A stretch of 64,000 bases of DNA. Origin: Marinovum algicola. GTDB taxonomy: Bacteria; Pseudomonadota; Alphaproteobacteria; Rhodobacterales; Rhodobacteraceae. The stretch lies in assembly GCF_900109145.1 (NCBI RefSeq), contig NZ_FNYY01000011.1, forward strand, positions 82,097 to 146,096. Direction: 5' to 3'. Position numbers and translations under genes: made by a program. This document shows, one piece after another, positions 16,780-25,844 of the stretch (within the stretch, counting starts at the first letter, position 1; each line of letters begins with the position of its first letter). The notes beneath the pieces are model-generated. The model saw only the letters and a list, made by a program, of their open reading frames with translations, was not told the DNA's origin and ran no database searches.

Positions 16780-17742
16780 ATGATTGACTGGATCAAGACC
16801 GCGCCAGAAGTATCCGACCCCGGCTATATGCAGGACGACGACTTGCGCCATCGTCCCGAACCGGGCGGCAAGATGCGGGATTCCCTTTTCTGGCAGATCA
16901 TCATGCCGGAACACGAACTGGGATTTCAGTGCTATCTCTACCTCACCGGCGATGGACGGGCCGGTTTCAACCTGATCCTCTGGGGTGCGGACCGAAAGCC
17001 CTATGTGCTGGAACTGGTGCAGGGTCATGTGCCCGAGGACATGGATTTCGATGACTTCCGGTTGGAAGGCCTGCACGTCCGTCAGCCCGCCGATCAGAAG
17101 ACCGCGCGGATCTCGTTCAAGTCCGAAAAGGTAACGCTCGACTACAGTTTCGAAGGCTTTCACGACCAGTTCAGCTATCGCTCCAACCCGGATGACCTGC
17201 CCGGATGGTTCGCCGAGAACCGGCTGGAACAGTCCGGCTGGGTCAAGGGCCACATCGAATGGGACGGCAATCGGATCGATCTGGATCGGATCGGACACCG
17301 CGATCACTCCTGGGGCACGCGCCACTGGCAGGCCCCGCAGCACTGGAAATGGCTGGTGGCCTATACGCCCGACGCCTCGCGGATCGTCAATGCATGGATC
17401 TGGCAGGCGGTCGGGGAATGGGGCGTCGGAGGCTACGTCATCCGGGATGGTGAACTGGTGCCGATCGCCAGCGTCAAACAGAAGGCACAGTTCGACGAAC
17501 GGATGATGCAGACCGGAATCATGGTCGAAATCACCGACACACGCGGCGACACATGCGAGATGGAGATGGAACGCTTCGGCCTGGTCAAGCTTCCGACCGG
17601 CGGACGTTATGCCACGATGATTTCCGAAGCGGCCTGCAGGGTCAAGATCGACGGACAGGACGGGGCAGGGCAGTTCGAATGCCAATGGCCCGTCGACTAC
17701 CTCGACAAGATGATCGAACTCAAGGCGGCCGGCGGAATATGA
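16780..17742 (+). CDS. Uncharacterised beta-rich protein with an RDHSWG motif
   Basis: Cytoplasmic protein of 320 residues without signal peptide or membrane segment. It is rich in Trp/Tyr and beta-strand-like alternation, and carries GHRDHSWGTRHW near residue 190, a motif typical of a DUF family found beside acyl-CoA dehydrogenase and APH-kinase genes. No catalytic function can be assigned. GGAGGAG upstream of 16780 decides the start. Its stop overlaps the kinase start (ATGA), so both products are probably needed together, perhaps for handling a hydrophobic substrate. Confidence 0.6.
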   Translation: MIDWIKTAPEVSDPGYMQDDDLRHRPEPGGKMRDSLFWQIIMPEHELGFQCYLYLTGDGRAGFNLILWGADRKPYVLELVQGHVPEDMDFDDFRLEGLHVRQPADQKTARISFKSEKVTLDYSFEGFHDQFSYRSNPDDLPGWFAENRLEQSGWVKGHIEWDGNRIDLDRIGHRDHSWGTRHWQAPQHWKWLVAYTPDASRIVNAWIWQAVGEWGVGGYVIRDGELVPIASVKQKAQFDERMMQTGIMVEITDTRGDTCEMEMERFGLVKLPTGGRYATMISEAACRVKIDGQDGAGQFECQWPVDYLDKMIELKAAGGI

Positions 17743-18746
17743 ACTGGGACTGGGACGCAACGACGCTTGCCGCGCTGGATGCCTACCTGACGGACAAGGG
17801 CCTGTACGAAGGCGCGCCCGCACCGAAGCGGATCGGCGACGGCCATTCCAACCTGACCTACCTGATCCGGGTGAAAGGTGGAAACGCAGTGCTGCGCCGC
17901 CCACCTCCGCCGCCGCTGCCCAAGGGCGCGAACGACGTTGAACGCGAGGCATGGGTGCTCTCGTCGCTGGCGGGTCAGAACCTGCCGGTGCCCGGGGTCC
18001 ATGCCGTCGCGAGTGCGGGTGAGGTGCTGGATGTCCCGTTCTACATCATGGAGCACGTGCCCGGTCACATCATCACCGACCGCCTGCCCGATGGTTTCGA
18101 CGCGCAACGCGATGGCGCTTCGATGGTGTTCGGCATGGTGGATGCTTTGGCCGATCTGCACGCCGTCGACTGGCGCGCCTGCGGTCTGGCCGACTTCGGG
18201 CGGCCCGAGGGGTTCAACGCGCGACACCTGAAGCGCATCGAAGGGTTGATGAACCATCGCGACGATCCCGCGCCGGCCTGGCTGAGCGATATGGCGTCCG
18301 AGCTGAAGCGCGACGTTCCGGCTGAATCCGGCGAGTCGATCGTGCACAACGACTTCCGGCTCGGCAACCTGATCTGGTCGGATCCCAAGCCGCGTCTTCT
18401 GGCGATCCTGGACTGGGAACTGGCCACAATCGGCGATCCGCTTCTGGACTTGGGTTACATGGCTTGTTGCTATCCCGTTGCAGGCGAAGAGATGACCCCG
18501 ACGCAGGAGCTGTCAGCTGCGTTTCTTGAACCCGGTTTCCCCGCGCGCGAAGAGGTCTTTGCCCGCTACGCCGAGGTGACAGGCCGCAATCTGTCCCGCC
18601 TGTCTTGGTATGGGGCCATGTCGGCGTGGAAGCTGGCGGTGCTTTACGACTACCAGCACAGGTTGGCGCGCGACACCTATTACACCGATGCGACGCAGGC
18701 CCCGCGCTTCATCGCGGCGGCCGAGCGCTTTCTTAGGATACTGTGA
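17739..18746 (+). CDS. APH/ACAD10-11-like phosphotransferase
   Basis: Aminoglycoside-phosphotransferase-fold kinase of 335 residues. It has the GDGHSNLTYLI nucleotide loop, Brenner's motif HNDFRLGN and the metal-binding DWELATIGDP. Homologous domains in eukaryotic ACAD10/ACAD11 phosphorylate 4-hydroxyacyl-CoAs so that the hydroxyl can be eliminated. That activity fits this acyl-CoA cluster and is the best guess. Both ends overlap neighbouring genes. Confidence 0.75.
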   Translation: MNWDWDATTLAALDAYLTDKGLYEGAPAPKRIGDGHSNLTYLIRVKGGNAVLRRPPPPPLPKGANDVEREAWVLSSLAGQNLPVPGVHAVASAGEVLDVPFYIMEHVPGHIITDRLPDGFDAQRDGASMVFGMVDALADLHAVDWRACGLADFGRPEGFNARHLKRIEGLMNHRDDPAPAWLSDMASELKRDVPAESGESIVHNDFRLGNLIWSDPKPRLLAILDWELATIGDPLLDLGYMACCYPVAGEEMTPTQELSAAFLEPGFPAREEVFARYAEVTGRNLSRLSWYGAMSAWKLAVLYDYQHRLARDTYYTDATQAPRFIAAAERFLRIL

Positions 18747-19486
18747 TGGATGAACTCGGAATCGATATTGCAGACGGAATCGCCGTCGTGACCCTGAACC
18801 GCCCTGACTCTCTCAATGCGCTGAACCGTGTGCTGCGGGACGGGCTGGTCGCGGCGCTGAAGGACCTGGACGCCAACCAGGACATCCGAGCGATCATCCT
18901 CACCGGCACCGGACGCACCTTTTGCGCCGGTCTGGACGTGCGGGAACTGGAAGGCTCAGGCAACAGCGTCACCGACAATATCGGCAGCAGCGACATCGGC
19001 GCAACCATAGGCGCACTCAAGACCCCCCTGATCGCCGCTATCAACGGGCTTGCCGTGACTGGCGGTTTCGAAATCACGCTGGCCTGCGACATCGTGGTCG
19101 CGGCGGATACAGCGTGGTTTCAGGACACCCATGCCAAGATCGGCCTGCTGCCCGGCTGGGGCCTGTCGCAACGCCTTCCCCGGATTGTCGGGCCATCCTC
19201 GGCCAAGGAGATTTCGCTGACCGCGCGGCGCGTATCGGCGACTGAAGCGGCACAGATGGGGTTCGTGACACGCGTTGTCGCTCCGGATGACCTGTTGCCC
19301 GCCGCGCGGGAAATCGCCGCCGGGATCGCACAATGGGACCCGGCGCATATCGCCCGGATCAAGGCGGTCATCGACGACGGATACGGTTTGCCGTTGCGCG
19401 ACGCCCTTGTACTGGAGAGCGAACGCGCAGCAGATCTCAATCGCCAGGTGACCCTCGCGGCTGGAGAAACGAAACATGGAAACTAG
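18746..19486 (+). CDS. Enoyl-CoA hydratase/isomerase (crotonase)
   Basis: Crotonase of 246 residues with the oxyanion-hole segments RTFCAGLDV and NGLAVTGGFEI. One catalytic Glu (GGFEI) is present. The second Glu position reads DTHAKIGLLPGWG, so His stands there, as in a known sub-branch of EchA-like proteins. It might be the hydratase acting before the BadH-like enzyme. ATG at 18746 overlaps the kinase stop. Confidence 0.8.
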   Translation: MDELGIDIADGIAVVTLNRPDSLNALNRVLRDGLVAALKDLDANQDIRAIILTGTGRTFCAGLDVRELEGSGNSVTDNIGSSDIGATIGALKTPLIAAINGLAVTGGFEITLACDIVVAADTAWFQDTHAKIGLLPGWGLSQRLPRIVGPSSAKEISLTARRVSATEAAQMGFVTRVVAPDDLLPAAREIAAGIAQWDPAHIARIKAVIDDGYGLPLRDALVLESERAADLNRQVTLAAGETKHGN

Positions 19487-19498
19487 GAGAGACCGCAG

Positions 19499-20257
19499 AT
19501 GAAGGTACTTGTGCCTGTCAAACGCGTGATCGACTACAACGTGAAAGTTCGTGTGAAAGCGGACGGATCGGGTGTCGATCTTGCCAATGTCAAAATGTCG
19601 ATGAACCCGTTCGACGAGATTGCCGTGGAAGAGGCGATCCGGCTGAAAGAGGCCGGGAAAGCCGAAGAGGTTGTCGTCGTCTCGATCGGTGTGAAGCAGG
19701 CGCAGGAAACCCTGCGCACCGCGCTTGCCATGGGGGCCGATCGCGCCATCCTGGTTGTCGCCGCCGATGACGTGCACAACGACATCGAACCGCTGGCCGT
19801 CGCCAAGATCCTCAAGGGCGTGATCGACGAAGAGGCCCCCGGCCTCGTCATCGCGGGCAAGCAGTCGATCGACAACGACATGAATGCCACCGGCCAGATG
19901 CTCTCGGCCCTGCTCGGCTGGTCCCAGGCGACCTTCGCCAACGAGCTGGACGTTGACGGCGATCATGCCGTCGTGAAGCGCGAAGTCGACGGCGGCCTGC
20001 AGACCATCAAGGTGAAGATGCCCGCCATCATCACCGCCGACCTGCGCCTGAACGAACCGCGCTATGCCTCTCTGCCCAACATCATGAAGGCGAAGAAGAA
20101 GCCGCTGGACGAGAAGACAGCCGACGATTACGGCGTCGATGTCTCCCCGCGCCTGGAGATCGTGAAGACCTCGGAGCCCGAAGCGCGCAAGGCCGGTGAG
20201 ATGGTGCCCGACGTGGACACCCTCGTGGCGAAACTCAAAGAGAAGGGGATCGTGTAA
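19499..20257 (+). CDS. etfB: Electron transfer flavoprotein subunit beta
   Basis: ETF small subunit (252 residues): [14 protein letters not shown] start, the AMP/FAD-site stretch [15 protein letters not shown], and the recognition-loop region [20 protein letters not shown]. It takes electrons from acyl-CoA dehydrogenases and hands them to ETF:quinone oxidoreductase. AGGAGAG precedes the ATG. Its placement inside a cluster with two acyl-CoA dehydrogenases suggests joint expression, possibly as a second ETF copy beside a housekeeping one elsewhere. Confidence 0.95.
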   Translation: MKVLVPVKRVIDYNVKVRVKADGSGVDLANVKMSMNPFDEIAVEEAIRLKEAGKAEEVVVVSIGVKQAQETLRTALAMGADRAILVVAADDVHNDIEPLAVAKILKGVIDEEAPGLVIAGKQSIDNDMNATGQMLSALLGWSQATFANELDVDGDHAVVKREVDGGLQTIKVKMPAIITADLRLNEPRYASLPNIMKAKKKPLDEKTADDYGVDVSPRLEIVKTSEPEARKAGEMVPDVDTLVAKLKEKGIV

Positions 20258-21183
20258 TGGCCGTTCTTCTGCTTGCCGAAGTCAACGATGGCGAACTGGC
20301 GATGGACGCCACCGCCAAGGCTGTCTCTGCCTCGAAATCCCTGGGCGATGTGACGGTTCTGTGCTGTGGCGCCTCGGCCAAGTCCGCCGGTGACGCCGCC
20401 TCCAAGATCGACGGTGTCGCCTCTGTGCTGGTCGCCGAGGATGCGCTCTACGGCCACCGCCTGGCCGAGCCTGTGGCCGCGCTGATCGTCTCCCTCGCCG
20501 GGGATTACTCGCACATCGTGGCCCCCGCCACGACGGATGCGAAGAACATCATGCCGCGTGTTGCTGCCCTCCTTGACGTGATGATCCTGACGGATGTGTC
20601 AGGCGTTGTGGATGCCGATACCTTCGAGCGTCCGATCTATGCCGGAAACGCGATCCAGACTGTAAAGTCAAAGGATGAAAAGAAGGTTATCACCTTCCGG
20701 ACCTCCACCTTCGACGCGGCTGGTGACGGCGGCTCCGCTTCTGTCTCCGACGCGGCCACGGCCGAAGATCCGGACCTGTCGGAATGGGTCGAGGATGCCA
20801 TGGCAACCTCCGACCGCCCCGAGTTGACCTCCGCCAAGGTGGTTGTCTCCGGCGGCCGCGGCGTCGGCTCCAAGGACGACTTCGCGATCATCGAGGGCCT
20901 CGCCGACAAGCTGGGCGCCGCCGTTGGCGCGTCGCGCGCCGCGGTCGACTCGGGCTACGCCCCGAACGACTGGCAGGTCGGCCAGACCGGCAAGGTCGTG
21001 GCACCGGAGCTCTACATCGCCGTCGGCATCTCCGGCGCGATCCAGCACCTTGCTGGCATGAAGGACAGCAAGGTCATCGTCGCGATCAACAAGGACGAAG
21101 AGGCCCCGATCTTCCAGGTCGCGGATTACGGCCTTGTGGCCGACCTCTTCGAAGCTGTCCCGGCGCTGACTGAAAAGCTCTAG
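20257..21183 (+). CDS. etfA: Electron transfer flavoprotein subunit alpha
   Basis: ETF large subunit (308 residues). The C-terminal FAD-binding domain shows [46 protein letters not shown] and [11 protein letters not shown]. It starts at the stop of etfB (TAATG overlap), so expression is coupled. It is the last gene of the catabolic operon and is followed at once by a strong terminator. Confidence 0.95.
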   Translation: MAVLLLAEVNDGELAMDATAKAVSASKSLGDVTVLCCGASAKSAGDAASKIDGVASVLVAEDALYGHRLAEPVAALIVSLAGDYSHIVAPATTDAKNIMPRVAALLDVMILTDVSGVVDADTFERPIYAGNAIQTVKSKDEKKVITFRTSTFDAAGDGGSASVSDAATAEDPDLSEWVEDAMATSDRPELTSAKVVVSGGRGVGSKDDFAIIEGLADKLGAAVGASRAAVDSGYAPNDWQVGQTGKVVAPELYIAVGISGAIQHLAGMKDSKVIVAINKDEEAPIFQVADYGLVADLFEAVPALTEKL

Positions 21184-21226
21184 CGGTCTTGTCCGGTCGC
21201 GCGGTCCGCGCTACCGGACAAGACCG
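21184..21226. terminator. Bidirectional terminator between etfA and the dctM remnant
   Basis: A perfect 14-base inverted repeat, CGGTCTTGTCCGGT at 21184-21197 against ACCGGACAAGACCG at 21213-21226, with a GC-rich 15-base loop. It starts right after the etfA stop and includes the stop codon of the convergent dctM remnant. Confidence 0.8.
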
Positions 21227-22402
21227 AGATATTGCGGCAACCAGAGTGTCACTGCTGGAACGAGCGTGATGATTGCCAGCGCGATGATCAGCGGGATCAG
21301 CCATGGCAGGACGGCTAGGGATACCTGTTCGATCGAGAGTCGGCTGATGCGTGCCATGACGAACAGGATCATCCCGACCGGCGGTGTCAGCAAGCCGATC
21401 ATCAGGTTCAGCGTGAAGATTATTCCAAGCTGGACCGGATGGACATCGTAGCCCGCAGCCATCGGAATCAGAACGGGACCCAAGATCGTGATCGCAGCCG
21501 TCGTGTCGAGGAAGGCCCCCACGACCAGAAGCATGAGGTTCACAAGCAGCAGGAACACATAACGGTTGTCCGTCAGCGTCGACAGGCTTTCGGACAGCAT
21601 CTGGGTCGCCTGACTGATGGTCAGCAACCACGCGAACACGGAAGCCGCCGCCACGATGAACAGAACCGACGCCGTCGTTTCAATGGTATCCATGACAGAC
21701 CGGCTTAAAGTCTTTGCGGACAGGGCGCGGTATCGGATGAGGCCGAGGAACAGCGACCAGATCACGGCGGCCACCGCGGCCTCTGTCGGAGTGAACCACC
21801 CCAGTGTCATGCCGCCGATGCGAAGCACCGGAGTCAGCAGGGCAAGGACCGCCGAGAAGCTGAATATCACGTCGAGCAGCAGAAGGACGCCAAGCGACAG
21901 GCCAATCGAGAGATTGGCATTCAAACCCAAACTTATCAGGACGTAGATAGCCACGGGGAAACTGACCACAAGGCCGATTTCCAGGACCGAAACGCCGAAG
22001 GCGCGTCCGTTGAACGGCATGTCCGTGCGCCAGCCTTTGCGCCAGGCGAGAACGAAAACCATTCCCATCAGCAGAAGCGTCATGAGCAGACCGGGAAGGA
22101 GACCGGCCAGGAACAGCGCGCCGACCGAGACGTTGGTGACCATTCCAAAAATGATGATGGGCAGCGACGGCGGCAGGATCGGACCGAGGGTGGCAGAGGA
22201 GGCTGTCACACCGACCGCGGTGTCCAAGGGATAGCCGCGATCTGTCATTGCCTTGATCTGCATCGTCCCGATCCCCGCAGCGTCGGCGAGCGCGCTGCCC
22301 GACATCCCCGAAAAAACCACGGATGCGACGATGTTCACATGCGCGAGCCCGCCGCGCATCCAGCCGACCAATGACAGCGCGAAGCGATTTGTGAGCGATA
22401 CC
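21211..22402 (-). pseudogene. TRAP transporter large permease (DctM), 5'-truncated at an IS30 end
   Basis: About 395 codons of a DctM/TRAP large-permease subunit, from the VGWMRGGLAHVNIVAS region (family position about 90) to the natural C-terminus, with SGSALADAAGIG and a complete set of later membrane segments. The first 75-90 residues are missing; the frame runs straight into the IS30 inverted repeat, and no start codon or ribosome-binding site of its own is visible. The sequence beyond the other IS end does not encode the missing part, so this is not a simple insertion. No DctP or DctQ gene is adjacent. Confidence 0.8.
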
Positions 22403-22420
22403 TGAACCGCGACTCCTATT
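22403..22420 (+). repeat. IS30 left terminal inverted repeat
   Basis: TGAACCGCGACTCCTATT; pairs with 23481-23498 read on the other strand. It contains the TAG stop codon of the transposase. Confidence 0.8.
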
Positions 22421-23444
22421 GCCTGCGAGGGTAGGGGCTGCGGTGGATCTCCTCCATCATTTTCTCCCGGAAGACCTCGGCAGGGGTCTTCCAGCCGAGG
22501 CATTTCCGAGGCGTGTTGTTGAGCTGATCGCAGAGCTTCTTCATCTCGTGGTCCGTCATCTTGTTGATGTCACGCTTCCGGGGCAGCCACCGGCGGACGC
22601 GCCGATTGGTGTTTTCGACCGTGCCCTTTTGCCAAGGCGAAGACGGATCACAAAACCAGGTCTGCGTGCCGATCTCGGCCTGCAGATGTGGCCAGCTTAC
22701 GAACTCGGTGCCGCGATCGAAGGTGATCGATTTGCGGGCGAGATGGGGTAGGTCCTGCACGGCCTTCATGATCTTGCCCATCACTGGTCTCGTTCGTTTG
22801 CTGGGGTTCCTCAGAAGCACGGTGAACCGACTGACCCGCTCAACGAGTGAAGTGACGTTGGACTGGCCAAGGTTCTGTTCGAACAGCATAAGATCAGCCT
22901 CCCAATGTCCGAACTGACGACGATGCGCGACATCGTCAGGTCGGAAAAGGATGCTGACATCACGGTCGAACCTGGGCGCTTGCCGCTTTCTCGCACGGCG
23001 CGGCCGACGGGCCTTGCGATGTTCCGGCAGGTACCACCACAGCTCCTGCGCCATGCCTTCCGACGAGTAGATGTAGCGGTAGATCGTCTCCTGGCAGACC
23101 CGCGTCCTGGCACGCTCGAAGATCATCCGGTTGCCGATCTGCTCGGGCGTCCATCCAAGCTTGATACGGGTTACGACGGCCTTGCAAAGATCCGGATGCC
23201 GGATCAGCTTTCTCTGCACGGATCGGCGCTTCTGCGTCCGCAGCTGGGCCGCATGTCCGAAGTACCCGGCGTACTTCTTCGGAAAGGCATCATCGGCCCA
23301 GAAGTTGCGTTTGATCTCTCGGTGAATGGTCGACTTGTGGCGCTTCAGAACCCGCGCCATCTCTCGGACAGGGACCTTTGCGTGCCACCAATCCTCGATC
23401 CTACGGCGTTCATTCAGACTCAGTTGCGTGTAAGCGGCTCCCAT
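22416..23444 (-). CDS. IS30-family transposase
   Basis: Complete DDE transposase of 342 residues. The N-terminal helix-turn-helix region reads LSLNERRRIEDWW...MARVLKRHKSTIHREIKR; the catalytic residues lie in GHWEADLM, TFDRGTEF and WQKGTVENTNRRVRRWLPR, the usual IS30 pattern. No frameshift or internal stop is seen, so the element may be active. Confidence 0.93.
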   Translation of the reverse strand: MGAAYTQLSLNERRRIEDWWHAKVPVREMARVLKRHKSTIHREIKRNFWADDAFPKKYAGYFGHAAQLRTQKRRSVQRKLIRHPDLCKAVVTRIKLGWTPEQIGNRMIFERARTRVCQETIYRYIYSSEGMAQELWWYLPEHRKARRPRRARKRQAPRFDRDVSILFRPDDVAHRRQFGHWEADLMLFEQNLGQSNVTSLVERVSRFTVLLRNPSKRTRPVMGKIMKAVQDLPHLARKSITFDRGTEFVSWPHLQAEIGTQTWFCDPSSPWQKGTVENTNRRVRRWLPRKRDINKMTDHEMKKLCDQLNNTPRKCLGWKTPAEVFREKMMEEIHRSPYPRRQ

Positions 23445-23480
23445 GGCACGATCTCCTGATTAGATAACCCATTGGTTTCT

Positions 23481-23498
23481 AATAGGAGTCGCACTTCA
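23481..23498 (-). repeat. IS30 right terminal inverted repeat
   Basis: AATAGGAGTCGCACTTCA; inverted partner of 22403-22420. It lies about 37 bases upstream of the transposase start. Confidence 0.8.
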
Positions 23499-23760
23499 AG
23501 GTAGCGCGCACCCGCGTACAACACAAACGCGCATAATGAAGTTTATGTTAACCAACTGGCGCCCTGAGCCGCTAAAACATTACGATTTGATAATGCCCCG
23601 GCAAGGGCGGTGCCACCGTACTGAAGTTACTCCTTTGCGAAAGGAGCGACCATGTTCAGAAAATTCGGATTGCTCTTGGGCCTCGCAACTGCTGTAGTTC
23701 TTCTGTTTATGGTTTCGAACAGATGCTGCCTTCTGCGAAGGCATCTGATTGAAAGCTCCC
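23499..23760. other. Non-coding remnant next to IS30 with a broken small reading frame and a hairpin
   Basis: No intact gene. After AAAGGAG, an ATG at 23652 opens about 23 codons encoding a hydrophobic segment (MFRKFGLLLGLATAVVLLF) that then runs into the antisense strand of the next gene. It looks like the start of a lost membrane protein. A hairpin GCCTTC-TGC-GAAGGC (23728-23742) may end the minus-strand operon that stops at 23761. Confidence 0.4.
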
Positions 23761-24123
23761 CTACCTTTCACTTGCCCAAGCGATTGCCGCATCCGTTCCC
23801 GAGGGGTCGAACTGGCGAAGTTCGGCCTTGGTCAGCACATCGGCGAACTTGGTGCCCCACTCCATCAAAGCCCCTTCGCCCACCACAGCAACGCGGCGGA
23901 AGTCGTTCCTATGGGCTGTGTCGATCTTCAGATCTTCGAGCAGAGCGGACGGCCCCTCGTAGCCTTCAAACCTCGTAAGATCGAGAACCAGGCCGGGCTT
24001 GCTTGTCTCTTGCAGGCGCTGATGAAGCAGGGCGTGCATCCGCATCAGGTCACTTTCGCTGAGCTTGCCCTCGCAGGCAAGGCCAATCATCTCGTCATGA
24101 TCTGTCAGTGTCTCGGTGAACAT
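23761..24123 (-). CDS. SpoIIAA/STAS-like protein
   Basis: Small cytoplasmic protein of 120 residues with the SpoIIAA-like fold pattern (GLACEGKLSESDLMRMHALL, GLVLDLTRFEGYEGPSALLEDL, FRRVAVVGEGALMEWG). Such proteins are anti-anti-sigma-like or lipid-binding modules with no settled role. AGGAG precedes the ATG at 24123. It overlaps the 3' end of the zinc exporter gene by 29 bases, so it is co-transcribed with it; a regulatory link to metal export is only a guess. Confidence 0.7.
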   Translation of the reverse strand: MFTETLTDHDEMIGLACEGKLSESDLMRMHALLHQRLQETSKPGLVLDLTRFEGYEGPSALLEDLKIDTAHRNDFRRVAVVGEGALMEWGTKFADVLTKAELRQFDPSGTDAAIAWASER

Positions 24124-25054
24124 GGTTTTTCTCCTCTTCTTCCGGCTTGCCGTGACCGTAAAGGTTGGCGTTTTGGTGCGCGCGGTCTTCGTGCTCAAAT
24201 TCCAGACTCGAATGGCCGATGCTGAAATCGTCCTTCAGCCGGTCTTTGATCGTGGCCTTGACCTTTTCGATTTGACCCCAGCCGTCCGCTGTCAGCACGA
24301 CGTGGCAGTCCAGAGCCGCCTCGTGCTCCTGCATCTGCCACAGATGCACGTGATGAACGTCCGCGACACCATCCACACCCCGCATCGCCTCAACGACGGC
24401 TTCGTTATCGATGTCCGGTGGACTGCCGAGCATTAGCGTGCGAATCGGACCGCCGATCTCGGTAAATGCGAGGTAAAGGATGTAGAGAGCGATGCCGATG
24501 GTGATCGCCGGGTCGACCCACCGCATGTTGTAAAGGAGGATGAGCGAGCCGCCGATGATGACCGCCACGGAGGCCAAAGCGTCCGACAGGTTGTGCAGGA
24601 AGAGTGCACGGATGTTCACGCTGCCTTTTTGCATCGAATAGGTGAGCATTGCCGTCAACGTGTCGACGACCAGTGCCACACCGCCCAGGATCACCACCGT
24701 CCAGCCCTGTACCTCTGGTGGGTCGATCATGCGCATGCCACCCTCGTAGATCAGGTAGAAGCCGATCAGGATAAGTGTCGTGTAGTTGATGAGCGCTGCG
24801 ACGATTTCTACCCGCCCATAGCCGAAGGTCATGCGCTTGTCCGCCGGGCGGCGTGCGATCTTACGCGCGAGGAAGGCGATCACCAGCGACGCCATGTCCG
24901 AGAAATTGTGCAGGGCATCCGCGATCAGCGCGAGGCTGCCGGAAAGGATCCCGCCGGCGATCTGCGCGACCGTCAGGAGGCCGTTGGCCCAGATGGCGAT
25001 GGAGACGCGACGATCACCGGAATCTGGGTCGATATGGGCGTGGTCGTGAGCCAT
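24095..25054 (-). CDS. Cation diffusion facilitator, CzcD/ZitB-type Zn(Cd) exporter
   Basis: Inner-membrane metal/proton antiporter (319 residues) with six membrane segments. Both metal-site motifs are of the zinc/cadmium type: HNFSD in segment 2 and HNLSD in segment 5. N-terminal DHAHIDPDSGD and the His-rich tail GHGKPEEEEKNHVHR could bind metal. The C-terminal cytoplasmic domain (VHHVHLWQMQEHEAALDCHV) is complete. The start at 25054 is chosen because AAGGA lies nine bases upstream. Confidence 0.88.
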   Translation of the reverse strand: MAHDHAHIDPDSGDRRVSIAIWANGLLTVAQIAGGILSGSLALIADALHNFSDMASLVIAFLARKIARRPADKRMTFGYGRVEIVAALINYTTLILIGFYLIYEGGMRMIDPPEVQGWTVVILGGVALVVDTLTAMLTYSMQKGSVNIRALFLHNLSDALASVAVIIGGSLILLYNMRWVDPAITIGIALYILYLAFTEIGGPIRTLMLGSPPDIDNEAVVEAMRGVDGVADVHHVHLWQMQEHEAALDCHVVLTADGWGQIEKVKATIKDRLKDDFSIGHSSLEFEHEDRAHQNANLYGHGKPEEEEKNHVHRDTDRS

Positions 25055-25197
25055 CAGGCGCATTCCTTTTCACGCGGGGGATCAAAACGAATCAAAACGC
25101 GGGCGAGCGCCGCGTTTTGAATGTCTTTCTAATCGCGCAGAACGGACTGGCTTCATGCATTTAAATGCGGCCACCTCCGATCTGTCGCGCTGGTGGC

Positions 25198-25632
25198 TCA
25201 GCAGCAGCCGGAGTTCTTCTCCGGTTGCGACACTTCCTGAACCAACTCTGCGGTTTCCGGGCCGCTAGCCTGCCGCGCCACGTCCGCTTGAGCCACGATC
25301 CCACAGCATTTGCCGCTCTCATCTTGAACCACGCTGCGGCGCACCTGCTTTTCTTCCATCTTACTGCAACAGCTTTCCACGTCCTCATCAGGTGAGACTG
25401 TTAGTACATCGGCGGACATAACGTCAGAAACGGGCGTGTCGGTAGGCTTGCCCTGCGCAACGGCACCACAACAAATGTCGCGGTCCGTGACCATGCCGAC
25501 CGGCTCACCGACGTCATTTACCACCGGAAGGGAGCCGACCGACTTTTCATCCATCAGTTTCGCAGCGTCCTGGATCGAAGTCTCGGGACCGCAACAAGTT
25601 GGATTGCTGGACATGATCTCGTGAACTTGCAT
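25198..25632 (-). CDS. CBS-pair protein with five Cys-Cys pairs
   Basis: A 144-residue protein made of two CBS domains (LPVVNDVGEPVGMVTDRDI, and DVLTVSPDEDVES to ADVAR). All ten cysteines occur as vicinal pairs: residues 13/14, 54/55, 88/89, 109/110 and 143/144. Four pairs replace dipeptides that are hydrophobic or Ala-Ala in ordinary CBS proteins (DRDICCGAV for DRDIVV, ESCCSKM for AARLM, GKCCGIV for RLVGIV). CBS domains normally bind adenosyl ligands; here they may bind soft metal ions or form disulfides. A MerR-type promoter lies 170 bases upstream, and the zinc exporter gene follows 143 bases downstream. Confidence 0.85.
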   Translation of the reverse strand: MQVHEIMSSNPTCCGPETSIQDAAKLMDEKSVGSLPVVNDVGEPVGMVTDRDICCGAVAQGKPTDTPVSDVMSADVLTVSPDEDVESCCSKMEEKQVRRSVVQDESGKCCGIVAQADVARQASGPETAELVQEVSQPEKNSGCC

Positions 25633-25804
25633 GATTTTACTCCTTGCTTTGGTGATAGTACCTAAACCGGAAAACTGGTGTCCGAGTTCCTAGTATCGCG
25701 CTTGCCGGCAAGTTTTCGCACGCGGTTTGCAGCTGCCCGTTTTCAATCGGTCAGGGATCTGTCGACGGCGGCCATCAGATATCTCCTCGAATCGTTCACG
25801 AGAA

Positions 25805-25835
25805 TATGTAGTTGCTACAGTCACTGTAGCTTCAA
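25805..25835 (-). promoter_or_regulatory. MerR-type promoter of the Cys-Cys CBS gene
   Basis: On the minus strand: -35 TTGAAG (25830-25835), a 19-base spacer containing the dyad CTACAGTGACTGTAG, and -10 TACATA (25805-25810). The over-long spacer with central dyad is the hallmark of promoters activated by MerR-family proteins. It predicts a leader of about 165 bases. Confidence 0.75.
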
Positions 25836-25844
25836 GCCCCGATT

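Larger units (their letters stand above)
22403..23498 (-). mobile_element. IS30-family insertion sequence
   Basis: About 1.1 kb with one transposase gene and terminal inverted repeats that match at 16 of 18 positions (22403-22420 and 23481-23498, sharing GCGACTCCTATT). No target duplication is apparent at the two borders. The flanks do not belong together, so the element marks a deletion or recombination joint between the catabolic region and the metal region. Confidence 0.85.

Noticed and set aside
23652..23978. Plus-strand frame starting with a hydrophobic segment after AAAGGAG
   Set aside because: Only the first 23 codons look protein-like; the rest is antisense to the STAS gene. Noted as a remnant, not as a gene.
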